Below, one piece after another: positions 41,937 through 50,929 of a stretch of DNA of 64,000 nucleotides. Numbering within the stretch: the stretch's first letter is position 1; the number at the start of each line of letters is the position of its first letter. Under the pieces are notes generated by a model that was given only the letters and a program-made list of their open reading frames with translations, searched no databases and was not told where the DNA came from. The DNA comes from Bacteroidota bacterium (GTDB taxonomy: Bacteria > Bacteroidota > Bacteroidia > Bacteroidales > F082). Both the position numbers and the translations under genes were made by a program. The DNA lies in NCBI GenBank assembly GCA_020444415.1, contig JAHLLA010000001.1, positions 806,001 through 870,000 of the forward strand, read 5' to 3'.

Positions 41937-44435
41937 ATGTCAAAGCTGCAAAGCAAATCTGAATTCTATTTCATTCACCTCGTCATCTTTTTTGCTGGCT
42001 TTTCTTTCCTGGTTTACGAAGTGAGCTGGAACCGGATGTTATCGCTGTTGCTGGGTGCCACGGTTTCCGCATCAACACTGGTGCTGATGTCGTTTATGGC
42101 AGGGTTTGGTATGGGTGCTTTTTATTGGGGGAAGTTTGCTGCTTCTTTCAAAGAAACTGCGCGTTTGCTGGCTTTTTTATTGCTGGGCGTGGGTATATTG
42201 AGCCTGCTGAATTATTTTATGATCATCTCCTTTCTGCCGGCATTATATGATACTTTTTCAGGTTCAGAAATTGCTTTTACTGACGGGCTTGTATTTAGTC
42301 TGGCCTTGTTCCTTTTATTCATACCGGCATTTTTGATGGGCGGTGTAATCCCGGTTGTTAGTAAAATCATTATTCGCTCGAATGTTCATTTTTCATCGGA
42401 CCTGGGCCGGATTTATGCCATTGAAACCCTGGGAAGCACCCTGGGCGGATTAACTGCAGGATTTATTTTACTGGGCAATATCGGACAAAAAAATACGGTG
42501 CTTTTGGCTGTTGCGATCAATATTTTATTGGCACTATTTATCTTCTTTTTCAGGAAAATTGGTGATTCGAAAACTTTGAAAAAGCACACTGACACACTAC
42601 TTGAGGAAAAGCCGGGTAAACCTTCAAAGAAATATCAGAAAGCAGCTTTAGCAGCGACTTTTATAAGTGGCTTATTCATTTTGGGCTTACAGGTAATTTG
42701 GATACGCATCTTCAAAATATATCTGACCAACACCAGCTACACCTTTGCGCTAATTACTTCTATGGTGATTTTTGGGCTTTTTGTGGGCAGTTGGATCTAT
42801 AAAAAACACGGTGATCAATTTAAAAACCATATCAAATTATTGACCAATGCGCTGATCTTTATGGGCGTATTTGCGTTTGTGGGAATGTTTATACTGATTA
42901 AACTTCCTGAACTGATGATGTTTCCTTTTGGCAGCCTGAATGAATTGCCCTTTATAAGGCTGATTGTTATTCCGGCCATCGCTTCCTTGCTGGTCGTATT
43001 ACCGCCCTCCATTGTTTCCGGATTCATTTTTCCGCTTGCCTGCCGAATTTATTCATCAGACGCTAAACACGTAAGTAAAAATGTAGGCTTTGTATTGATG
43101 TGCAATACCCTCGGTGCTGTGTTGGGTCCATTGCTCGCTGCCTTCCAGCTAATTCCATTGTTAGGTGTGGTTAAATCCATACTGATGCTAATTGTGGTGC
43201 TATCAATTGTCGTCATTTACGTGTTTAAAGCAAGAAGAAAGCAAATCGGCCTTGGAGCAGTTGCGCTGGTTATCCTTGCTTTCATCCTGTTTTGGGGCGA
43301 AATACAGATTCTTCCTCCTTCCTTCAAAAAATCAGAACGTGATATATTGTTTTACAACGAAACCGTGGAAGGCACACTGGTTGTTGCCCAGGAAAAAACA
43401 CCCGGCGCCTTTATCAGGGTTTCATTTGTAAATAACAGTGCTGTTATCGGTTCTACTTATGATGCGGTGAAGGCTGTAAAAATGATCGGTCACATTCCAT
43501 TTTTCGCAGGTTTGGAATGTGAGAAAGCTTTGATCGTGGGTTTCGGAATGGGTGTAACAACCTCCGCCATTGCCCAACACCAGGAAGTGAAAGAAATTGA
43601 TTGCGTGGAGATGGTACCCGGACTGAAAGAGGCCGCTCCTTTTTATTCGGAACTCAATAATGATGTAATCGATGACCCTCGTGTTCAAATGATATCGGGT
43701 GATGGTCGGCATTTCCTGCAAAAAACATCAAAAAAATACGACCTGATTTCCTGTGACCCAACGCATCCCGTGTTGGGTTCTGGCAATTTATACACACAAG
43801 ACTATTTTGAGTTGTGCAAACAACATCTGAATGATGGGGGCTTGGTGAGCCAGTACTTGCCACTTCACAAACTCAGACTGGAAGATTTTCTGGGCATTAT
43901 TAAAACATTCCATACCGTTTTTCCAAATTCGACAGTATGGCTAGGACAATACCATGCCATATTGCTGGGATCAACCCGTCCCCTTAAAATTGATTTCAGG
44001 AAATGGCAGGAGAATGTCGCAAAAATACCACAGGAGAAATTCTTTTATATAGATCCCTATCATTTCGCGGTTTGCGTGATGATGGATGATAAAACAATTC
44101 AAAATTTTCCGGACGATATTCAGATAAACACGGACAATCTGTCGTACACCGAGTTCTTTTCGATGGATTGTTTTGATGAAGACAACCTGACCAACAACCT
44201 TGCTTATATGGCAGAAAACAGATGCAATATTCACAATGTATTTTACAATATTGACGACTTTCAGTTGATGGACCGCTACCTGGCCGGTAATGAATTTCTT
44301 GTGGAAAGTTTGTATTACTATTTAAAAGGTGATATGAATCAATCGCTGAGTGAGTTAAGAAAGGCTGTAGAAGTGAATCCGGAGGATGAAGAATACCCAT
44401 TCCTGATCCAGTTCAATTTTAATGTTCAGAAGTAA
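41937..44435 (+). CDS. Fused membrane protein/spermidine-synthase-like protein
   Basis: 832 residues. The ATG at 41937 is preferred because the preceding 24 residues in the longer frame look non-coding and a -7-like box lies between. Residues about 1-460 hold some 12-14 membrane segments (starting FAGFSFLVYEVSWNRMLSLLLGATVSAS, typical of fused MFS/spermidine-synthase proteins). About 470-750 form a spermidine-synthase-like domain: ALIVGFGMGVTTSAI (SAM-type loop), IDCVEMVPGL, DPRVQMISGDGRHFL and YDLISCDPTHP. The last motif has His where true synthases carry the catalytic Asp (DCTDP-like), so polyamine synthesis is doubtful. About 80 helical residues end the chain. Function unknown. Confidence 0.85.
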   Translation: MSKLQSKSEFYFIHLVIFFAGFSFLVYEVSWNRMLSLLLGATVSASTLVLMSFMAGFGMGAFYWGKFAASFKETARLLAFLLLGVGILSLLNYFMIISFLPALYDTFSGSEIAFTDGLVFSLALFLLFIPAFLMGGVIPVVSKIIIRSNVHFSSDLGRIYAIETLGSTLGGLTAGFILLGNIGQKNTVLLAVAINILLALFIFFFRKIGDSKTLKKHTDTLLEEKPGKPSKKYQKAALAATFISGLFILGLQVIWIRIFKIYLTNTSYTFALITSMVIFGLFVGSWIYKKHGDQFKNHIKLLTNALIFMGVFAFVGMFILIKLPELMMFPFGSLNELPFIRLIVIPAIASLLVVLPPSIVSGFIFPLACRIYSSDAKHVSKNVGFVLMCNTLGAVLGPLLAAFQLIPLLGVVKSILMLIVVLSIVVIYVFKARRKQIGLGAVALVILAFILFWGEIQILPPSFKKSERDILFYNETVEGTLVVAQEKTPGAFIRVSFVNNSAVIGSTYDAVKAVKMIGHIPFFAGLECEKALIVGFGMGVTTSAIAQHQEVKEIDCVEMVPGLKEAAPFYSELNNDVIDDPRVQMISGDGRHFLQKTSKKYDLISCDPTHPVLGSGNLYTQDYFELCKQHLNDGGLVSQYLPLHKLRLEDFLGIIKTFHTVFPNSTVWLGQYHAILLGSTRPLKIDFRKWQENVAKIPQEKFFYIDPYHFAVCVMMDDKTIQNFPDDIQINTDNLSYTEFFSMDCFDEDNLTNNLAYMAENRCNIHNVFYNIDDFQLMDRYLAGNEFLVESLYYYLKGDMNQSLSELRKAVEVNPEDEEYPFLIQFNFNVQK

Positions 44436-44448
44436 AACTGAAAATCTT

Positions 44449-45564
44449 CTACAATTCTTTTACGTAGCAGCGACGTCTTTTATGCTGAATGTATTTATAG
44501 TTTTTCCAGGTGGTGATGCCTTTGGTATTTGTCTCAAACATACCTGTAGTTTCAACATATTTTACACCATTAGCGATCATTTGTTTTTGCAACTCGCTGA
44601 TCAAAATAGCCGGCAAACCCATTTTTTGATAATGCGGATCAACACCAGTTAGCAACAAATCCATTACTTCGGGTCGCTTCATGGCTTTCATAATATGAAA
44701 TATACCAAAAGGCAATATTTTGCCATTGGCTTTCTGCATGGCTTTTGAAAGGCTCGGTAGTCCCACAATAAACGCCAGTATTTTACCTTCTTTCCGGATA
44801 ACAAAAATATATTTTGGTTGCAGCACATCCAAGTATTTCTTAGCCGAATAATCGATCATTTTACCTGTGAATGGTGCCACGTAAGGTAATTCCTCAAAAG
44901 CAACATTTAACAATTCAAATATTTCTTTCAGGTACACCTGCATTTCCTTTTTTTCCTTCAGCCTGACTATTTCCAGGTTGTTTCTTTTCACGATAATATC
45001 AACCAGGCGCGACGCTTTTTCAGGTACTTCTTCAATTTCCAGCCTGAATTCAATCCAGTCATTTTCTTTTGTATATCCGTGCGCTTCTATGTGCTTCTGG
45101 TAATATGGAAAATGCATCACGGAAGCAATGGATGGCAGGTAATCGAACCCTTCAATAAGCAATCCCTGGTTATCAAGATTGGTAAATCCGAGCGGTCCAT
45201 GCACCTCGGTCATTCCTTTCTCTTTTAAATAATTTTCAGCCGTTTCCAGCAGTTTTGCAGATACTTCAGGATCATCTATAAATTCAAGGCGCGAGATTCT
45301 TCCTTTTTTCTTACCAATCTTATCAAGGTACATATAATTGATGATGGCTGCAATCCTTCCTACCACCTTGCCATCTTTAAACGCGATCCAGAATTTGGCA
45401 TCGCAGAAATCGAAAGCCGGATTTTTATCTCTTTTTAATTGCTTGGCTTCGTCTGTTTTTATAGATGGTACCCAGTACGGATTGTCCTTATAAAGCCTGA
45501 ATGGGAAATTAACGAATTGCTTAATATCAGCGTTCGAAATAACTTCTTTAATTTCAATCATCAT
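44449..45564 (-). CDS. GNAT-like acetyltransferase of unknown substrate
   Basis: 371 residues. The first 120 residues (MMIEIKEVISNADIKQFVNFPFRLYKDNPYWVP, AFKDGKVVGRIAAIINY, VHGPLGFTNLDNQGLLIEGF) are common in Bacteroidota proteins called GNAT-like, and the last 170 residues (EILAFIVGLPSLSKAM-like end, VDPHYQKMGLPAILISELQKQM, then KYVETTGMFETNTKGITTWKNYKY) form a second half resembling an acetyltransferase domain. Two GNAT-like halves may therefore be present. The ATGATG start leaves the exact codon open. It is convergent with the fused transporter-like gene, 13 bases apart. Confidence 0.75.
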   Translation of the reverse strand: MMIEIKEVISNADIKQFVNFPFRLYKDNPYWVPSIKTDEAKQLKRDKNPAFDFCDAKFWIAFKDGKVVGRIAAIINYMYLDKIGKKKGRISRLEFIDDPEVSAKLLETAENYLKEKGMTEVHGPLGFTNLDNQGLLIEGFDYLPSIASVMHFPYYQKHIEAHGYTKENDWIEFRLEIEEVPEKASRLVDIIVKRNNLEIVRLKEKKEMQVYLKEIFELLNVAFEELPYVAPFTGKMIDYSAKKYLDVLQPKYIFVIRKEGKILAFIVGLPSLSKAMQKANGKILPFGIFHIMKAMKRPEVMDLLLTGVDPHYQKMGLPAILISELQKQMIANGVKYVETTGMFETNTKGITTWKNYKYIQHKRRRCYVKEL

Positions 45565-45632
45565 CTGGTGTTTGTCAATTATTCTGTAAAAATAAAATAA
45601 TGTCGCACATCATGTTAATTTATTAACAGTAA

Positions 45633-45665
45633 TTGGAGTAAATACGTGTCGATTTAATACTTTTG
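45633..45665 (+). promoter_or_regulatory. Promoter of the threonine dehydrogenase gene
   Basis: TTG (45633-45635), a 22-base spacer and TACTTTTG (45658-45665) fit the Bacteroidota consensus. The ATG is 24 bases after the -7 box. Confidence 0.6.
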
Positions 45666-45689
45666 TCAGAAATTTGAAAGCCCCCGAAT

Positions 45690-46649
45690 ATGGAAAGAAT
45701 ACTCGTTATAGGAAGCTCCGGACAAATCGGTTCAGAATTGGTTCTTGAACTCAGAAAAATTTATGGCAACAACAATGTATTTGCCACGGATATAAAAAAT
45801 CCAACGGAAGAATTAAAAAACAGCGGTCCGTTTCAGATACTGGACGTACTGAATTACCAAAATTTATTGCATTTTCTTGTCCGGCATAATATAACGCAAG
45901 TCTATAATTTAGCAGCCGTGCTATCAGGAAACGCAGAGAAAATTCCGCTCCAGGCCTGGGACATCAATATGAAAGCCTTGATGAACACGCTGATGGCGGC
46001 TCGCAAATCAGACGCCAAGAAATTATTCTGGCCCAGTTCAATAGCGGTATTTGGGCCTACCACACCGCGTCAAAACACACCTCAGCTAACCGTTATGGAA
46101 CCCAATACGGTTTATGGCATATCTAAATTGGCCGGGGAGCGCTGGGGTGAATATTTCTTTAACCGTTACGGTGTTGATTTCAGAAGCGTACGATATCCCG
46201 GACTGATCAGTTACAAAACAGAACCGGGTGGTGGCACCACAGACTACGCTGTTGAAATATTTTTCGATGCCGTAAAAAAAGGATGTTACGAGAGTTTCCT
46301 GTCAGAAAATACAGCACTCCCCATGATGTTTATGGATGATGCGATTAAAAATACGATAAAACTGATGGAAACCGACCCATCAAAATTATCGGTTCGCTCA
46401 AGCTACAATATGGCCGGTATTTCATTTACGCCTAAGGAACTGGCCAACGAAATTAAGACCCACAAACCCGACTTTAATATTTCTTATAAACCTGATTTCA
46501 GGCAAGCCATTGCTGATAGCTGGCCGGCAAGCATCGACGATGGTGTGGCGCAAAAAGACTGGGGATTGGAAACTGAATTTGATATAAAAAAGATGTCGAA
46601 GCTCATGCTGGAAGAGATTGCAAAGAAACTGAACAACAAAAAATCCTAA
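45690..46649 (+). CDS. tdh: L-threonine 3-dehydrogenase, extended SDR type
   Basis: 319 residues. It is the short-chain (SDR) type found in Bacteroidota and animals rather than the zinc type. Seen: RILVIGSSGQIGSELV (NAD loop), VYNLAAVLSG, FWPSSIAVFGP, YGISKLAGERW (YxxxK), and the hallmark RYPGLISYKTEPGGGTTDYAVEIF. It oxidises threonine to 2-amino-3-oxobutanoate, normally followed by Kbl cleavage to glycine and acetyl-CoA; kbl is not in this window. The stop codon overlaps the end of the convergent lipid kinase gene by 4 bases. Confidence 0.92.
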   Translation: MERILVIGSSGQIGSELVLELRKIYGNNNVFATDIKNPTEELKNSGPFQILDVLNYQNLLHFLVRHNITQVYNLAAVLSGNAEKIPLQAWDINMKALMNTLMAARKSDAKKLFWPSSIAVFGPTTPRQNTPQLTVMEPNTVYGISKLAGERWGEYFFNRYGVDFRSVRYPGLISYKTEPGGGTTDYAVEIFFDAVKKGCYESFLSENTALPMMFMDDAIKNTIKLMETDPSKLSVRSSYNMAGISFTPKELANEIKTHKPDFNISYKPDFRQAIADSWPASIDDGVAQKDWGLETEFDIKKMSKLMLEEIAKKLNNKKS

Positions 46650-47611
46650 TCAATAATCGCGTAGCGTTTTCGTACGATCATTTTTGCAGCTCTCGGTATT
46701 ACTTCAAAATCCAGAGGCGAATGCCCTAAAGATTCGCCATCGGTTTCCAAAAATAATTTATCAGAAGGTGTCGATCTGATCGTGAATTTTTTGCCTGTAA
46801 ACGTTTCCACTTCACGCATATTAATAAATGAACCGTCATACAGGTTTTTGATATTCTTTATGACGCGCATTTTGGTGGTTTTTCTGATCACTGTTACATC
46901 AAACAGGCCATCGTCGGGAATGGCAAATGGTAATTGCATCATTCCTGCGCCATTGTATTTGCAAATGCCAATACTCATAGTAAATACTCTTCCTGTAAAT
47001 ACCAGTTTTCCATCCGCTTCAATTTCGAGTTGGGTATTTTTATATTGAAACAGCCCTGAAACAAGATTGATCATATATACAAGTGCACCACCCCTCCCTC
47101 TCTGCTTCATTACATTGGTTTTTTTGGCTACAAGTGCATCATAACCCATTCCGGCAATATTGGCAAAATACCTGTTGTCTTCTTCGCTGGCATGCCTGTA
47201 CTTTACAACGCCCACATCCTGTAAAATGAACAGTCCGCCCTTTACAATCTCCACCTGCTCTTCATACGATTCAGGAATTTCGTACATTCTTCCCCAATCA
47301 TTACCGGTACCCACAGTTATCAACCCGATTTGAATTTCCATGGTGCGGAACCGATTTTGCTTAAATACGCTGTTCACCACCTCGTTTAATGTGCCATCGC
47401 CACCTACCACAATTATTTTTTTAAAGCCTTCTTCTTCAATCAGGCTTTTTGCCAATTGCATTGCATGGTTCTGATATTCGGTAAACACAATATGCATATC
47501 AAAGCCCGCATTTAGCAGCAGGCTCTTTATTTCAGGCCAATCACGTTCGCACTTTTTACTTCCGGCGTGTAGATTAACTATTACTAACCATTGTTTCTTG
47601 ATATTTTCCAA
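46646..47611 (-). CDS. Diacylglycerol/lipid kinase family protein
   Basis: 321 residues of the DAGK/YegS lipid kinase type. MENIKKQWLVIVNLHAGSKK is the start of the family; KIIVVGGDGTLNEVVNSVF is the catalytic-domain glycine loop; LITVGTGNDWGRM (G-T-G-N-D) follows; and the C-terminal half carries the beta-rich domain ending GESLGHSPLDFEVIP. It phosphorylates diacylglycerol or a related lipid at the membrane. No ATG is present at the expected place; the start codon appears to be TTG (47609-47611), unusual for this window, as upstream in-frame ATGs were not found. A 4-base convergent overlap with tdh is seen. Confidence 0.85.
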   Translation of the reverse strand: MENIKKQWLVIVNLHAGSKKCERDWPEIKSLLLNAGFDMHIVFTEYQNHAMQLAKSLIEEEGFKKIIVVGGDGTLNEVVNSVFKQNRFRTMEIQIGLITVGTGNDWGRMYEIPESYEEQVEIVKGGLFILQDVGVVKYRHASEEDNRYFANIAGMGYDALVAKKTNVMKQRGRGGALVYMINLVSGLFQYKNTQLEIEADGKLVFTGRVFTMSIGICKYNGAGMMQLPFAIPDDGLFDVTVIRKTTKMRVIKNIKNLYDGSFINMREVETFTGKKFTIRSTPSDKLFLETDGESLGHSPLDFEVIPRAAKMIVRKRYAIID

Positions 47612-47760
47612 CTTTATGTATGCTAAAATTTATCAGTGAAGAGTGTCATATTTTCGAGCCAGTGCAAGATACATTTTTTCGTTGAGAAAACTTGGATGTA
47701 CAACCGGCCCAAGTAAATATTGGTTAATTTTGAAATTCGAAAATCGGTTGAAAAGTGCTC

Positions 47761-48654
47761 ATGGATATTGGTCAGATTCGTTTTCAAAAAAAGCCACAAG
47801 CAGGTGACTTTAAATTTTCAGTATTAATTCCTTCCTGGAATAACCTGCCCATGCTGAAAACATGTATCAAAAGTATTAAAAAAAACAGCCATTTTGCACA
47901 TCAGATAATCATCCATATTAATGAAGGAAATGATGGTACATTGGACTGGGTGAAAGAACAAGGGTTCAGCTATAGCCATTCGGAAAAAAATGTGGGTGTA
48001 TGTTATGCTTTCAATGCTGCTGCTTCGTTAGCTGATTCGTTATATTTACTTTTAATTGACGATGACAATTACGTGCTCCCCGATTGGGATTTGTATTTAT
48101 GGGAAGATATTGCAAGTTTAGGACATGATTATTTTTCTGTTTCTGCTACCAAAATTGAACATCATATTTCATTTAATCCTTGCGTTATCGCACCTCATTT
48201 TTTCGGTTCAACGGCTGAAAATCTTGATGAAGCGTCATTGTTAGCGTCATACGATAAACTGAAATGGAATGACTGGAATGGCAGCAGTTGGTACCCCCTG
48301 GTTGTACATCGGAATATTTGGGATATGGTAGGCGGCATGAGCATTGAATATACACCAGGTATGTATTCGGATCCTGATTTTATGATGAAACTGTGGCAGG
48401 TGGGCGTCAGGTATTTTAAAGGAGTTTCAAAAAGCCGGACTTATCATTTCGGTTCAGCCAGTGTAAAGCGCATTAAAAAAAATAATGGCCGGAAGCAATT
48501 CCTGAAAAAATGGAGTATCAGCAATTCTATTTTCAGGGAATATTACCTGCGCATGGGTACACCTTTCAAAGGACCTCTAGAAGATCCCAAACATACGATT
48601 AAACTACAATTGCTACGTTTTCTTGACCGGATCAAACTTCTTTTTTCTTTGTGA
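47761..48654 (+). CDS. Glycosyltransferase family 2
   Basis: 297 residues from the ATG at 47761, rather than an in-frame GTG two codons earlier. The GT-A fold is indicated by FKFSVLIPSWNNLPMLKTCIKSI, IIIHINEGNDGT, LLLIDDDNYVLPDWDLYL (D-D-D metal site), and the acceptor side WYPLVVHRNIWDMVGGMS. It ends with a basic tail. It probably acts on cell-surface glycans from the cytoplasm. The last 42 bases overlap the 3' end of the convergent glycosyltransferase gene, an extended antisense overlap. Confidence 0.87.
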   Translation: MDIGQIRFQKKPQAGDFKFSVLIPSWNNLPMLKTCIKSIKKNSHFAHQIIIHINEGNDGTLDWVKEQGFSYSHSEKNVGVCYAFNAAASLADSLYLLLIDDDNYVLPDWDLYLWEDIASLGHDYFSVSATKIEHHISFNPCVIAPHFFGSTAENLDEASLLASYDKLKWNDWNGSSWYPLVVHRNIWDMVGGMSIEYTPGMYSDPDFMMKLWQVGVRYFKGVSKSRTYHFGSASVKRIKKNNGRKQFLKKWSISNSIFREYYLRMGTPFKGPLEDPKHTIKLQLLRFLDRIKLLFSL

Positions 48655-49401
48655 CCTTGATAAATGCCAGGCTTTGGCATATTTCTGAAAAGTTTCGTAA
48701 GCGGTGATGGTACAAATAATGAAACCATAATACCCATCAAGAAATCCAAGTTTTATAAAATAATTTCGGATAAATTTAAAAGCCGGGTTTACGAGCACAT
48801 GCCAAAATAATATACGCCCGTGTTTTTCGATCAATTGATTTGCAGCGATGCTGCTGAATTTATTGGCCTGCAGGATGTGTTGCTCAATGGTATAATATGA
48901 ATAATGTAACAAATCTCCTTTAAGATGCTGTATCCGGTTACCCTTTCTGAGTTCATACTTTTCATGGATCAATAATCCTGTCCATTCCCCTTTTCTGCGG
49001 TCAAATAACCGGAGTTTTACATCAGGATACCAGCCTGAATGCCTGATCCATTTTCCAGCATAATTGGTCAGACGGTTCATGGAATAACCATCGGCATCAA
49101 AGTTTTCTTTAGCTTTTTTAATTGATAGAAGTAGTTCTTCCGACAGGGCCTCGTCAGCATCCAGCGATAGCACACGATCATACTTTGCTTGCGAAACGGC
49201 ATAATTTTTCTGTTGTACATATCCTTCAAACGGTTGCTGAATAAACCGGGCGCCAAATGTATTGCAAATTATTTCCGTTTTATCTGTGGAATTGGAATCA
49301 ATAATTACAATATCATCAGCGATTTCCTGAACAGACTCCAGGCATCTGCCAATATTTTTTTCTTCATTAAGTGTAATTACGACAACGGACAACTTTAACA
49401 T
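48613..49401 (-). CDS. Glycosyltransferase family 2 (WaaE/KdtX-like)
   Basis: 262 residues. LSVVVITLNEEKNIGRCLESV begins the GT-A domain, followed by DIVIIDSNSTDKTE, QKNYAVSQAKYDRVLSLDADEALS (D-x-D metal site), and an acceptor region WIRHSGWYPDVKLRLFDRRKG and LIHEKYEL. It is close in pattern to lipopolysaccharide core beta-1,4-glucosyltransferases of the WaaE/KdtX group. The C-terminus carries a hydrophobic segment and a basic tail SQRKKKFDPVKK encoded in the overlap with the neighbouring gene. Confidence 0.88.
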   Translation of the reverse strand: MLKLSVVVITLNEEKNIGRCLESVQEIADDIVIIDSNSTDKTEIICNTFGARFIQQPFEGYVQQKNYAVSQAKYDRVLSLDADEALSEELLLSIKKAKENFDADGYSMNRLTNYAGKWIRHSGWYPDVKLRLFDRRKGEWTGLLIHEKYELRKGNRIQHLKGDLLHYSYYTIEQHILQANKFSSIAANQLIEKHGRILFWHVLVNPAFKFIRNYFIKLGFLDGYYGFIICTITAYETFQKYAKAWHLSRSQRKKKFDPVKKT

Positions 49402-49454
49402 AAAAGCAAAAGATGTTTGAAATTAACGTGCTAATATACAGAAAATGGGCATTC

Positions 49455-50918
49455 CTAACTTTTCCAGAAAGCAGGTGAAATTACGATCAGTACCGTAAAC
49501 AATTCAAGCCTTCCTAAAAGCATTAGAAAGGACAGAAACCATTTGGCGAAAGGTGTAAAAAAAGCATAATTTTCAACAGGGCCTACACCCCCGATGCCCG
49601 GACCAATATTACCGAGTGTGGCTGCAACCGAACCAATAGCCGTTTGAAAATCAAATCCGATAAAAGAAATAACAACAACACCAGTGGCAAAAATCATCAT
49701 GTAGAGCAGGAAAAAAGCCATCACGTTAAAAATGATTTGCTGGGTAACAGATTTACCATTGAATTTAACCGGAATGACCGCTTGTGGATGTATAGCTCTT
49801 TTAAGCTCGACCCATGAATTTTTTACCAATAATAAATGCCTTGATATTTTTATACCACCGCCTGTTGAGCCCGCACTGCCACCAATAAACATCAGTGTAA
49901 ATACCATAATCCATACCGATGTGGGCCATTGTAAGTAATCGGCCGTTACAAAGCCTGTAGTGGTCAATATTGAAACCACCGTAAACAAAGCATCCCTGAA
50001 ATATAATTCTATCGGACCGCTCAAATGAAACAGTATCAAACCAATGGTGATAAGTATGGTAATAATGACGATTATGCCCATATAAACTTTAAATTCCTGG
50101 TTTGCCCATAGTTTATCAAACTTCCGGTGAAGCGCCATGTAGTGAAGCGTAAAGTTTGTTCCGGCTAGTATCATAAAGACAATAATAACATATTGTGTAA
50201 ATGGTGAAAAACTGGTAATGCTATCATTCTTTGTCGAAAATCCACCTGTTGCCATAGTTGCAAAAGCATGACAAATGGCATCAAAGAAATTCATTTCTCC
50301 AATCCACAAAATGAGTGTTTCGAGCAAGGTGAATAAGACATAAATTCCCCACAAACGTTTCGCAGTCGCCATTATACGTGGATGTAACTTATCGGGTGTA
50401 ATACCCGGCATTTCTGCAATAAGTAACTGCATGCCACCGATTCCCAGAAAGGGTAAAATGGCGACAGTTAGCACAATAATTCCCATTCCCCCAAGCCAAT
50501 GTGTTAAGGCCCTCCAATATAAAATACTTTTCGGTAAAGCCTCAATATCCGTTAATATAGATGCTCCTGTCGTTGTAAAACCACTCATGGTTTCAAAAAA
50601 TGCATTTGTAAATGAGGGTATTGCATTACTGAATATATAGGGTAATGAACCAAATAGCGAAACAACAACCCAGCTTAAAGCCACAATCAGATAGCCCTCT
50701 CTTTTCCCAATTCCTTTTTTACTTCTCTTGCCGAGAAATAGCCAAGTTAACCCTCCGGTTGCGCCGGTTATAAGAGATGAAAAAACCAATGGCCAGGCCA
50801 GTTCGTTAAAATACCAGGCAACAAAAACCCCGCTTAACATAAAAGTTGAAACAACCAGTAAAAGAAAGCTGAGCACTCTAATGACAATACGATAGTTTAT
50901 GAGTCGTTTAGTTGGCAT
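49455..50918 (-). CDS. trkH: Trk potassium uptake system, membrane subunit TrkH
   Basis: 487 residues with about ten to twelve hydrophobic segments and four selectivity-filter-like loops: FFETMSGFTTTGASIL, CHAFATMATGGFSTKN, LFTVVSILTTTGFVTADYLQ and SVAATLGNIGPGIGG. The GFxTTG patterns are the TrkH/KtrB signature. It transports K+ across the inner membrane under TrkA control. trkA lies 11 bases upstream on the same strand, so this is a two-gene operon. Confidence 0.95.
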   Translation of the reverse strand: MPTKRLINYRIVIRVLSFLLLVVSTFMLSGVFVAWYFNELAWPLVFSSLITGATGGLTWLFLGKRSKKGIGKREGYLIVALSWVVVSLFGSLPYIFSNAIPSFTNAFFETMSGFTTTGASILTDIEALPKSILYWRALTHWLGGMGIIVLTVAILPFLGIGGMQLLIAEMPGITPDKLHPRIMATAKRLWGIYVLFTLLETLILWIGEMNFFDAICHAFATMATGGFSTKNDSITSFSPFTQYVIIVFMILAGTNFTLHYMALHRKFDKLWANQEFKVYMGIIVIITILITIGLILFHLSGPIELYFRDALFTVVSILTTTGFVTADYLQWPTSVWIMVFTLMFIGGSAGSTGGGIKISRHLLLVKNSWVELKRAIHPQAVIPVKFNGKSVTQQIIFNVMAFFLLYMMIFATGVVVISFIGFDFQTAIGSVAATLGNIGPGIGGVGPVENYAFFTPFAKWFLSFLMLLGRLELFTVLIVISPAFWKS

Positions 50919-50929
50919 GTATACGACAG

